Positions 54,356 through 62,610 of a DNA stretch of 64,000 nt are shown here, one piece after another. The notes beneath the pieces are model-generated. The model made no database searches. It had not been told where the DNA came from and saw nothing but the letters and a program-made list of their open reading frames with translations. A program made the position numbers and the translations under genes. Origin of the DNA: Deltaproteobacteria bacterium (lineage in GTDB: Bacteria > Desulfobacterota > Desulfuromonadia > Desulfuromonadales > BM103). The first letter of the stretch is position 1. Every line of letters starts with the position of its first letter. The DNA is taken from the NCBI GenBank assembly GCA_024279915.1, contig JAJRRB010000078.1:186001-250000 (forward strand), written 5' to 3'.

Positions 54356-56338
54356 TTAAATGAGTTCTTTGACTTTAGCGACAACATTCTCAACGGTAAA
54401 ACCGAACTTTTTCATCAGTTGATCGATCGGGGCACTGGCACCGTAACCCTGCATGCCGATGATCTTGCCTTTGAAACCGACGTAACGTTCCCAGCCAAAG
54501 GTTGAAGCTGCTTCAACTGAGACGCGGTTCAGACATTCGGGTGGCAGAACTTGATCACGATACTCTTGGCTTTGTTTCTCAAAGAGTTCCCATGTGGGCA
54601 GAGAAACAACCCGGGTGCCGATACCTTCTTGTTGCAGCTGCTCCTGAGCAGAAAGAGCCAAGGGAACTTCTGAACCACTGGCGATGATGATTGCCTGCAG
54701 ATCGACTTGTTCTTTAGCCAGCACATAGCCCCCTTTGTGGAGACCTTCCGCTGCACCAAAAACTTCTCGATCGAGGGTTGGCAGCCCCTGCCGGGTCAAA
54801 ATCAGAGCCGTCGGACCCTGTCGGTTGGCAATCGCTGATTTCCACGCTTCAACAGTTTCATTGGCGTCACCAGGGCGAATCACGGTCAGGTTGGGTACCG
54901 CTCTCATGTTGGGCAATTGCTCGATTGGCTGATGTGTCGGGCCGTCTTCACCGAGACCGATGGAGTCATGAGTCAGCACGTAAATAGTCTGTAGTCCCAT
55001 CATGGCTGCCAGACGCATCGGTGGACGCATATAGTCGGCAAAGATCATAAAGGTGCCGCCGAAAGGGATCAGCCCCGGGGTGTGAGCCATGCCGTTGAGG
55101 GCTGCGGCCATGGCGTGCTCGCGAACACCAAAGTGGATGTTACGGCCAACGCTACAGGGCGTGAAAGACTCCTCGCCCTTGAGGGTCGTGTTGTTGGAAG
55201 GGCCAAGGTCGGCAGAGCCACCAAGCAAGAAGGGTAGCTTTCCTGCTAGCGTATTCAGCGTTTTGCCGCTGGCCTGACGGGTGGCAAGTTTTTCACCGGC
55301 TGTAAACTTTGGAAGGTCATCCCATCCAACGGGAAGCTCACCTGCTGCAGCTTCTTGCCATGCGGCCAAGTCTTTGTTGGATGTGAGCTCTTTGTCAAAA
55401 GCCTGCTGCCAGGCCGCTTCTTGCTCTGCGCCACGCTTGACGGCCTCTACCATATGGGCAGAGACGTCTGCTGGAACGACAAAAGTTTCCTCAGGGTCGC
55501 GATCAAAAAACTGTTTAGTCAGTTGCAACTCTTCAGCACCCAATGGGGCGCCGTGAGCATTGTGTGTATCTTGCTTGTTCGGTGCACCAAAACCGATGTG
55601 TGAGCGGGCAATGATCAGTGAAGGACGAGGAGAGTGCTTGGCCTTGGCGATGGCCCGGTCAAGATCCTGAACGTTTTCACCCTCTACATGTTGAACATGC
55701 CAACCGTAACTGAGGTAGCGGGTAGCAACTTCTTCAGTGAAAGCCAGGTCGGTATTCCCTTCGATGGTGATCTTGTTGTCAAGGTAGAGATAAACCAGAT
55801 TTCCCAGACGGAGATGGCCGGCCAGGGAGGCTGATTCGGCAGAGACTCCTTCCATCAGATCACCATCGGAACAGAGGCCGTAGATGGTGTAGTCGAAGAG
55901 GTCTTTGCTGATACGTTCGTTCAGGAAACGAGCACCCATTGCCATGCCGACACCGACCGAGATCCCTTGGCCAAGCGGGCCAGTTGTGGTCTCAATACCT
56001 GGCGCGTGGCCAAATTCCGGATGACCAGCAGTCGGGCTGTCGAGCTGACGAAAGTTTTTCAAATCGTCCAGAGAGAGGTCGTAGCCGGATAGATGCAGCA
56101 TGCTGTAGAGGAGTGCTGAGGCGTGGCCGCAAGAGAGGACAAAACGATCACGTCCTGCCCAATCAGGGTTCTTGGGATTGTAACGCATGTGTCGGTTGTA
56201 AAGCAGGTAAGCAATCGGCGCGGCTTCCATGGGAGTGCCGGGATGCCCTGATTGAGCCTGTTCAACCATGTCGGCGGAAAGCAAGCGGATCGTGTCGATA
56301 GCCCTTTGGGCCTGTTGCATATCAAGCGTTTGTGCCAT
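54356..56338 (-). CDS. tkt: Transketolase
   Basis: A 660-residue thiamine diphosphate enzyme of the pentose phosphate pathway. Conserved stretches: MVEQAQSGHPGTPMEAAPIA near residue 23, GPLGQGISVGVGMA near residue 120, the ThDP motif CSDGDLMEGVSAESASLAGH near residue 158, and HDSIGLGEDGPTHQPIEQL near residue 464. Length matches. The ATG at 56338 has GAGGAG upstream; a longer frame of 21 codons is not supported. It supplies erythrose 4-phosphate, also used by the DAHP synthase in this window. Confidence 0.95.
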   Translation of the reverse strand: MAQTLDMQQAQRAIDTIRLLSADMVEQAQSGHPGTPMEAAPIAYLLYNRHMRYNPKNPDWAGRDRFVLSCGHASALLYSMLHLSGYDLSLDDLKNFRQLDSPTAGHPEFGHAPGIETTTGPLGQGISVGVGMAMGARFLNERISKDLFDYTIYGLCSDGDLMEGVSAESASLAGHLRLGNLVYLYLDNKITIEGNTDLAFTEEVATRYLSYGWHVQHVEGENVQDLDRAIAKAKHSPRPSLIIARSHIGFGAPNKQDTHNAHGAPLGAEELQLTKQFFDRDPEETFVVPADVSAHMVEAVKRGAEQEAAWQQAFDKELTSNKDLAAWQEAAAGELPVGWDDLPKFTAGEKLATRQASGKTLNTLAGKLPFLLGGSADLGPSNNTTLKGEESFTPCSVGRNIHFGVREHAMAAALNGMAHTPGLIPFGGTFMIFADYMRPPMRLAAMMGLQTIYVLTHDSIGLGEDGPTHQPIEQLPNMRAVPNLTVIRPGDANETVEAWKSAIANRQGPTALILTRQGLPTLDREVFGAAEGLHKGGYVLAKEQVDLQAIIIASGSEVPLALSAQEQLQQEGIGTRVVSLPTWELFEKQSQEYRDQVLPPECLNRVSVEAASTFGWERYVGFKGKIIGMQGYGASAPIDQLMKKFGFTVENVVAKVKELI

Positions 56339-56524
56339 TGGGAAAACTCCTCGGAAAACAGTTTTTATTGAGCCGCCACTATACTGACCTGTTGCCGGCA
56401 AAACAAGGGCAAATTAGTGATAAATAGTTGCAAAAACCCCCTCTCAAAGGGGGCAAGGGAGGATTTTAGTCCTGTGGACTGATCAGCAAAAATCTAACTG
56501 GAAAAATGATGGTCAACTATCAGC

Positions 56525-56692
56525 CTAGGAGCCTGTCCGACAATAAGGGTCGAAGCGAAAATCCAGAAGTTTGAGAACAGATTTTGGCTCGTTTGATAGC
56601 TCATAGCAGTAGCTATGGGCCGAAAAGGAGCTGAAATATGGTCCAAACAGCTGGATTTGCAGCCGATCATGGATTGTCGGACAGCCTCCTAG
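56525..56692. mobile_element. 168-bp terminal-inverted-repeat element, copy B
   Basis: Same length as, and in inverted orientation to, 29619-29786. Ends are CTAGGAGCCTGTCCGACAAT and its inverse with one mismatch; the centre is CATAGCAGTAGCTATG. Its right-hand terminal CTAG supplies the stop codon of gshA, so it abuts or has trimmed that gene. Confidence 0.85.
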
Positions 56693-58092
56693 AACTGTGT
56701 CTCGGCGCAGTCCGCAGGTTTGGGAGGGATATCGAAAAAGCCGCAATGCGCAATCAAAATCTTGATCTTCTCCTGACGATCCCCTTGCCAATTTTGCAGA
56801 AGTTGTTCTGCCAGGGTGACACTGCCCTCTACCAGAGTGTCGAGTCCTTTCAGAAAATGACACTCGCTCCGTTCCTGGCATTTTCTGGATTTCTGTTGGT
56901 CAAGGCCATTACGAGCCAGGGCAAGGCAGATTCGCGCAAGATCCTGCAAGGTGCCGTCTTTCCAGGGAGCGTGCAGACCTTGACGCCAAGCGTTGCGGCA
57001 GGCGATTTCGATTTCTGCTGTGGAATCCAGTTGACAATATTCCCATGCAGTCTGGAAAGACTCCTTATCGTACATCAAGCCTTTTAGTAGAGCGGCAACG
57101 GCTAACACCAGGTGTGGTGGCAGGCTGTCGGCACTACGTACTTCGATCTGCGGGCGTAGCCGTACTTCAGGAAAAAGTGTCGATAAGTGCAGATCCCCAT
57201 CGCTCATGGTTGCTTGGTGCCCAGCGTGACCTGAGTCGAGGAACTCACGGAAGGTGAAAGGTCGTTGGGTCAGGTCGAGATACTCTCCTTTCCGACTAAG
57301 AAAGTACATCGGCACATCGAGAGCATACTCGACATAATCGGCAAAGCCTGCATCAGGGTTGTCGAGGAAAGGCAGCAGTCCGGTTCGGTCTGGATCTGTG
57401 CGTGACCAGATCTCGCCACGTGTGGTCAAAAAGCCGGTAGGCTGCCCGTCCATAATGGGTGAATTGGCAAAAAGCCCGTAGAGCAAGGGGGCGAGAGCCT
57501 GAGCCAGGCGCAGTTTTCTCATGCAGTCAGCTTCATCGCTGAAATCCAGATTAACCTGAAAGCCTGCGCTCTGCTTCATCATGCGTTGGCCCATGTCGCC
57601 GGTTTTCTGCATGTAGGGTACCATGATGTCGTAACGTGACTTGGGCGCCCACTCTATTTCATTCAGACGGCTGAAAGGCTGGGTTCCCAGGCCAAGCAGA
57701 ATCAATCCCAGCTTTTTACAGGCATCAACCACTTTGGCAATATGTTGGTTGAAATCTCTGCAGTTGCAGAAAAGATCAATACAGAGTCGCCCGGAAAGTT
57801 CAAACTGTCCACCAGGTTCGAGAGTAATCGATGAATGTTGCCCCTGCAGACCTATGAGTCTGGACCCTTCACGAAGATCCTGCCAGTCGCCGGCTTTTGC
57901 CAGTGCTGCCAGTAAGGTTTCAATCCTGGAAAACTTGGCCGCTTCGCCTGTTTTGGCATCGAGAACCAGCATTTCCATTTCCGCACCGATACCCCACTCG
58001 GTTTCCGGCCGTGCTCCAGCAGTAAAAAAATGAATCAATTGGTCACGTGATGTAATCAGCGCGTCATCTTTGATTTTATGTGGAGTGAGCAT
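56689..58092 (-). CDS. gshA: Glutamate-cysteine ligase (plant/proteobacterial GCS2 type)
   Basis: A 467-residue ATP-dependent ligase for the first step of glutathione synthesis. GIGAEMEMLVLD near residue 35 is the ATP/Mg site region; SITLEPGGQFELSGRLCIDL near residue 87 and KSRYDIMVPYMQKTGDMGQR near residue 150 are typical of the GCS2/EgtA superfamily. Its stop codon lies in the end of the repeat element, so the natural C-terminus may have been a little different. Alternative: a related carboxylate-amine ligase, but the length and motifs favour GshA. Confidence 0.87.
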   Translation of the reverse strand: MLTPHKIKDDALITSRDQLIHFFTAGARPETEWGIGAEMEMLVLDAKTGEAAKFSRIETLLAALAKAGDWQDLREGSRLIGLQGQHSSITLEPGGQFELSGRLCIDLFCNCRDFNQHIAKVVDACKKLGLILLGLGTQPFSRLNEIEWAPKSRYDIMVPYMQKTGDMGQRMMKQSAGFQVNLDFSDEADCMRKLRLAQALAPLLYGLFANSPIMDGQPTGFLTTRGEIWSRTDPDRTGLLPFLDNPDAGFADYVEYALDVPMYFLSRKGEYLDLTQRPFTFREFLDSGHAGHQATMSDGDLHLSTLFPEVRLRPQIEVRSADSLPPHLVLAVAALLKGLMYDKESFQTAWEYCQLDSTAEIEIACRNAWRQGLHAPWKDGTLQDLARICLALARNGLDQQKSRKCQERSECHFLKGLDTLVEGSVTLAEQLLQNWQGDRQEKIKILIAHCGFFDIPPKPADCAETQF

Positions 58093-58119
58093 ACTGGTCT
58101 CTGCTGCAGCGGGTGATTG

Positions 58120-59433
58120 TCAGTCTGAACCTGATCCCAGATATTCAGAAATCTTAGCCGAAATATTTTTGAAGATGCGCGTGAAGGTTGCTTCGTCACG
58201 TTCCAGCAGAGTGATGCGGAAACCCTGCTCAGGGGTGAAGAAGGATGATAGTGGTACGACGCAGATGCCGGTTGACGCCAGCAGATAGTAGACGAAGCGT
58301 TTATCTGGAGAGACTCCAGGCTGGTTGACCAGATTTTCGACCAGTTTACGGACTTCGGGAAGTTCTATCGGTAGAGTTTGCTTATCGTTGAGTTGCTCCT
58401 CTTTGAAAGCAACACTCATGTAGAAGGCGCCGTTAGTCCGATTGACCTTGATCTCCGGAACTTGTTTGAGAATATCGTAAGCAATGTTGGAAAATTTCTC
58501 ATAACGGGTGATGCGTTCTTCAAGCCAGGCCGGGTACTCGGGGTGGCTGAGAATGGGTGGAATCGCTTTTTGTGGCAAAGTTGTCGAACACACTTCGACC
58601 ATTTTTGAATCAACAATACTCTGGATGTAGCGTTTGAACATCGGATCCTTATCAACGTTGTAAACTTCAATCCAGCCGCAGCGAGAGCCGGGCCATGGCA
58701 ACTCCTTGCTGATCCCCTTCATCGAAATGGCTGGAACATCGCCAATCAGGTCAGAGATCGGCTTGGTCGATTGGCCGTTATAGACGATGTTCTGATAGAT
58801 CTCATCAGCGATAATGAAGAGGTCGTACTCTTTGGCGATCGCCACCATTTCTTTGAGGATGCGCTCTGGCCAGACAGCTCCGGTGGGATTGTCCGGGTTG
58901 ATAATCAGGATGCCGGAGATGGTTGGGTTATACTTGATCGACAGGCGCAGATCATCAAGATCAGGATACCAGTTGTTGGCAGGATCGAGACGATAACAGA
59001 CCGGGCTTTGACCGGCATGGGCGGCTTCGCCGGACGAGTGTGTGGAATAAGTCGGTGAGGGTCCGATTACGCGGGATTCACGCCGCAATAGGCCATAAAC
59101 CTTTTGAATCGCATCGCCCAGGCCGTTGAAGAAGATGATGTCGTCCGCGGATATCTGTGTTTTGTCCCGCCGATTGGTCATCTTGGCGAGGAATTCGCGG
59201 GTCTCAAGAACACCCTTGGTCGCACAATATCCGTAGCTGCAGTCCTTCATAGCCAGATCGGCGACGATCTTTTTCATCCACTTGGGAATGATCTCGCCCT
59301 TGGCGATTGGATCACCGATATTTTCCATATTGGTATCGATGCCGAGAGATTTAAGCTTATCGGCAATGTCGACGATGGCCCGGATTTCGTAAGTCAGTTC
59401 GCCAGCACCGATATGAACGATATTGTTACGCAT
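58120..59433 (-). CDS. PLP-dependent class I/II aminotransferase, possibly alanine-linked
   Basis: A 437-residue aminotransferase. Substrate-strand NMENIGDPIAKGEIIPKW near residue 36, cofactor site NPDNPTGAVWPERI near residue 178, DEIYQNIVYNG, and PLP Lys in SMKGISKELPWPGSRCGW near residue 238. The sequence alone does not fix the substrate. Upstream on the same strand lies an alanine-rich leader peptide followed by a terminator, so alanine is the likely product or signal. It reads towards gshA, 27 bp apart, and the two may be co-transcribed. Confidence 0.87.
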   Translation of the reverse strand: MRNNIVHIGAGELTYEIRAIVDIADKLKSLGIDTNMENIGDPIAKGEIIPKWMKKIVADLAMKDCSYGYCATKGVLETREFLAKMTNRRDKTQISADDIIFFNGLGDAIQKVYGLLRRESRVIGPSPTYSTHSSGEAAHAGQSPVCYRLDPANNWYPDLDDLRLSIKYNPTISGILIINPDNPTGAVWPERILKEMVAIAKEYDLFIIADEIYQNIVYNGQSTKPISDLIGDVPAISMKGISKELPWPGSRCGWIEVYNVDKDPMFKRYIQSIVDSKMVEVCSTTLPQKAIPPILSHPEYPAWLEERITRYEKFSNIAYDILKQVPEIKVNRTNGAFYMSVAFKEEQLNDKQTLPIELPEVRKLVENLVNQPGVSPDKRFVYYLLASTGICVVPLSSFFTPEQGFRITLLERDEATFTRIFKNISAKISEYLGSGSD

Positions 59434-59470
59434 GAGGTTCTTCCTTCCGGTTCCCCTGGGGGAGGTAAAA

Positions 59471-59503
59471 TTAAAAAGGCCATGGACGTTTGCCCATGGC
59501 CTT
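59471..59503 (-). terminator. Putative attenuator terminator before the aminotransferase
   Basis: Read on the minus strand: AAGGCCATGG, loop GCAAACGT, CCATGGCCTT, then TTTAATTTT. It starts 19 bp after the stop of the Ala-rich leader peptide. Its 5' arm can instead pair with the leader: GCCTTGA (59536 to 59530) with TCAAGGC (59505 to 59499), a 7-bp antiterminator. Confidence 0.8.
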
Positions 59504-59522
59504 GATCAAGTAAAAGTCTGAA

Positions 59523-59630
59523 TCAGTTTTCAAGGCAATGGATAAGTTCGTGGCAAGCGGCCGCCGCTGCAGCCGCGCTGTTTGCTCGGGCGGTTTTGCT
59601 TGCTGCAGGAGTGTTTGCCATTTTGAACAT
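59523..59630 (-). CDS. Alanine-rich leader peptide
   Basis: A 35-residue frame (or 32 from the second ATG) that reads MFKMANTPAASKTARANS, then seven Ala in a row, then CHELIHCLEN and stop. The seven Ala use GCG, GCT, GCA, GCG, GCG, GCC and GCT, so amino acid, not codon or simple repeat, is kept. GGAAG stands four bases before the first ATG. With the terminator after it and an aminotransferase next, this is the layout of an alanine-tRNA-sensing attenuator. The GCCTTGA antiterminator arm lies just before the stop codon, where a terminating ribosome would cover it. Confidence 0.75.
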   Translation of the reverse strand: MFKMANTPAASKTARANSAAAAAAACHELIHCLEN

Positions 59631-59720
59631 GAATCTTCCGTTGCGAGAGATTAGAGAGTGTCCGTCTGTTAGCATGACTGATTTTTTTTGTCAATGAATT
59701 GTTCTTCAGCCGACAGTCAT

Positions 59721-62279
59721 TTACTCCTCTTTGTCGCCCATTTCCGTGTCATTGAATTTGGTGCTGTCGAAGAATTCTGTGATGGCATCAGTCAGCTCAG
59801 CTTGGGGTTTTGTTGCTATCGGTACATTCGGTAAAGAGTGCAGGAAAAGTCGTCCATAGCCGCGCCTGACAATCCGACTGTCGAGAATCAGAACAACCCC
59901 ACGATCGGTGCGATGGCGAATCAGTCGGCCGAAACCTTGCCGGAAACGAATCACAGCTTGGGGAACTGTGTAGTCCATGAATGGATCGCCTCCAGCTCTG
60001 GTAATTGCTTCGGCACGCGCTTCGAGTACCGGCTCGGTAGGAACTCTGAATGGCAGTCGGGCAATGATGACCTGCTCTAATGATCGCCCGGGGACATCAA
60101 CCCCCTCCCAGAAGGAATCGGTGGCAAACAGAATGCTGGTTGGGTCCTGACTGAATTTCTGTAGCAGGTCGTGCCGGGTTGCTTCGCCCTGGCGTAATAC
60201 TTGGTAACCGCGAGCCGATAGTATTGGAGATAACTCGCTATGAATGCGGCGTAAAAGGCTGTAGGCGGTAAAGAGCACAAAGCTGCGACCATCAGCAGCA
60301 AGCAGAGCTTTTTCAGTCAAGTCACGGACGGCTTCGGTATATCCGGGTCGACCAGGCTCAGGAATGTCAGTTGGGATTGCCAGCAGGGCCTGTTTTTCGA
60401 AATCGAAAGGTGATGCGAGCAGTAGCTCAGAGAAACGACCTGGTTCCAGCTCATCAAGTCCGATCCGTTGGCGAAAGTAATCAAAACGTCCAGCCACAGT
60501 CAGTGTTGCACTGGTCATGACGACAGTCTGCATGCGTTCCATCAGAGTCTCTCGCAAGAGCGGCGCAACCACCAGAGGTGCTGTGCAGAGGCGGGTGATG
60601 ATCCCTTCACCGCGACCGATGCGGCCTTTGGTGATTTCAAACCAGGCACACGATTCCGGAGCATTGGCGACAAATGCCCGCACCTGGTCGGCGGTGCTCT
60701 GCAGACGTAAACTGATGCCGGCCAGGTCAGTCGCGAGCGAACGGGTTGCTTCGGCAGCGTCGTCTGGTAGTTTGTTTAATGCTTTCAGCAGTTCGCGTAG
60801 CGCATCACCGAAGTCACTGGTCGCTCTAGACAGACTGCGCAGCATGCCCTCGGTTTTTTGCCAGGCCGGTTTTTCAATGAACAGAGGTATCAACCTTTGA
60901 CGAATTTCTTCTCCGGCACGAATGTCAGTGCCAAGAGCTTTTGCTAAATCGAGACCGGTCTGTTCCAGTTCGGCAATGGATCTGTCGAGCAACTCTTGAC
61001 GTTGGTTGGTGAGTGCGTCAATACGCTCTTGCAGTTCCTGATATAGAGCATTCTGGCTATCATCAAGCGAGTTGCTGAGTTGTACAAGCAGACGTGGCAA
61101 AAGACCTCGTTGCGGTTTGCGAGGGTGGCGTAGTCGGTTAAGGGTGCGGGCGAAAGCAAAGCGGGTCACTTGTGTACTGAAGTAACGTGTCGCAACTTCT
61201 TCAAGATGATGTGCTTCGTCAATCACTAATCTGGAGAATGGCGGTAACACCGCCATTGCCGAATAGTTGTCGGTCTGATGGCGTAAAGAGAGGTCGGCCA
61301 AGAGCAGGGCATGATTCACCACCAGGATATCGGCCCGGGCGGCACGTCGCCTGGCTTGATGAAAGAAACAGCTGTTAAAATACTGACACTGGCTACGACT
61401 GCATTGGTCCGCTTCGCAGCAGACTTCGTCCCAAAGGGTACCATTGGGAAGAAAAGAGAGGTCTTCGCGTGAGCCATCACTGGTCTGCTCTGCCCATTCG
61501 CGTAACGCCTTCAGCTCGCCAACATGCTCACTGTCAAAAAGGCCAGGCTCTGCTGCAGCGCTTTCCAGCCGGCGTTGACAAAGGTAGTTCGAGCGGCCTT
61601 TGACCAGTTCAACTCGAAACTCCAGACCCGTGGCCCGTTGCAAGAAGGGCAGGTCTTTGCGAATCAACTGCTCCTGCAGATTGATTGTGTTGGTAGAGAC
61701 GACCAGTCGCTCCCGGTTGGCAAGGGTCCAGAGGATGGCAGGAACCAGGTAGGCGAGGCTTTTGCCTGTGCCGGTACCAGCCTCAACCAGGGCGATGCTG
61801 TGGCGATTGAGAGCTTCGGTGACCGCAAAGGCCATGCGCAACTGTTCGGGGCGGTCTTCAAATCCAGGCAGGTTTTGACAAACTTTCCCTTCTGCTCCCA
61901 GGAGTGCCGTGACTTGTTCGTATTCAACCGTTGTGTTCTCTGCTGGTTTAAACGCTTCGACGACCCGGTAAATTTTGTTGACCTGGTTATTGACAATGTA
62001 GAAACCAACTCCCAGAGAACCAAGATTGCCGGCTATGGCAAGGTCCGGATCTGAGGGCTCAAGATGTCCGCTTGGGTGATTATGAATAATGATATCGCCG
62101 GGACGGCAGGACTGGAGAATTGCGGGGACCGCTTCGCGATTGCCCCGGGCGAGGACTTCCAGATCAACGACAATTTGCTCCGCATCGGTATGGCCGAGAC
62201 AGAAAACTTCGTTGCCGCCAGATTCGAGAATTTCCTGGCGCAGCTTGGCTTGAGATTTTTCAGAAAGATACTTGTCCAT
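59721..62279 (-). CDS. DinG-type helicase with N-terminal JAMM/RadC-like domain
   Basis: An 852-residue fusion. Residues 1-110 carry a RadC-like JAMM domain with a full metal motif in IIIHNHPSGHLEPSDPDLAI (H-x-H, then S and D). From about 150 on is an XPD/DinG superfamily-2 helicase: Walker A VEAGTGTGKSLAYLVP, FeS-type cysteines (CCEADQCSRSQCQYFNSC), VNHALLLADL, DEAHHLEE, and the C-terminal motor with SFWEGVDVPG and QGFGRLIRHRTDRG. DinG unwinds DNA/RNA structures. The metal-hydrolase fusion is unusual. The upstream spacer with clpB may hold divergent promoters. Confidence 0.88.
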   Translation of the reverse strand: MDKYLSEKSQAKLRQEILESGGNEVFCLGHTDAEQIVVDLEVLARGNREAVPAILQSCRPGDIIIHNHPSGHLEPSDPDLAIAGNLGSLGVGFYIVNNQVNKIYRVVEAFKPAENTTVEYEQVTALLGAEGKVCQNLPGFEDRPEQLRMAFAVTEALNRHSIALVEAGTGTGKSLAYLVPAILWTLANRERLVVSTNTINLQEQLIRKDLPFLQRATGLEFRVELVKGRSNYLCQRRLESAAAEPGLFDSEHVGELKALREWAEQTSDGSREDLSFLPNGTLWDEVCCEADQCSRSQCQYFNSCFFHQARRRAARADILVVNHALLLADLSLRHQTDNYSAMAVLPPFSRLVIDEAHHLEEVATRYFSTQVTRFAFARTLNRLRHPRKPQRGLLPRLLVQLSNSLDDSQNALYQELQERIDALTNQRQELLDRSIAELEQTGLDLAKALGTDIRAGEEIRQRLIPLFIEKPAWQKTEGMLRSLSRATSDFGDALRELLKALNKLPDDAAEATRSLATDLAGISLRLQSTADQVRAFVANAPESCAWFEITKGRIGRGEGIITRLCTAPLVVAPLLRETLMERMQTVVMTSATLTVAGRFDYFRQRIGLDELEPGRFSELLLASPFDFEKQALLAIPTDIPEPGRPGYTEAVRDLTEKALLAADGRSFVLFTAYSLLRRIHSELSPILSARGYQVLRQGEATRHDLLQKFSQDPTSILFATDSFWEGVDVPGRSLEQVIIARLPFRVPTEPVLEARAEAITRAGGDPFMDYTVPQAVIRFRQGFGRLIRHRTDRGVVLILDSRIVRRGYGRLFLHSLPNVPIATKPQAELTDAITEFFDSTKFNDTEMGDKEE

Positions 62280-62353
62280 GATTGCCGGGCATTATAACGA
62301 TGCCGACTCGTTGTGGAAAGCCTTTCTGGTACTTTAAATCGTGAGCGCGATAG

Positions 62354-62446
62354 TTACACGTCGACAAAATAGTTTTCGCAGGCGTGATCGATGGTGTCGC
62401 GGTGCAGTTCCGGGGTCTCCTCGAAAAAACGGGCGAGGTCAATCAC
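62354..62446 (-). pseudogene. Possible remnant of a protein C-terminus
   Basis: A 30-codon frame from GTG reads IDLARFFEETPELHRDTIDH then ACENYFVDV and stop. It has the composition and helical pattern of a real protein end, but no start with a ribosome site and a stop codon shortly upstream. It may be a gene remnant or chance. The remaining 62280-62610 spacer shows no other convincing gene. Confidence 0.3.
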
Positions 62447-62610
62447 GTGATCAATTTGTTACAATCTTTCTTTGCTATTTATTTGCGGTGGCATTCTTGA
62501 AATGGCTTTCCTGGATGACTACATTGAAAAGTCAGATGAAATTCAACCAGAATTAGATAAACTTAAGATGGGCTACACAAAGAATCCAGGAATCTTGTCG
62601 GGAGAACATT

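Noticed and set aside
62493-62520. Sigma32 heat-shock promoter for clpB
   Set aside because: CTTGAAA fits the -35 box but no CCCAT-type -10 box follows at 13-15 bp.
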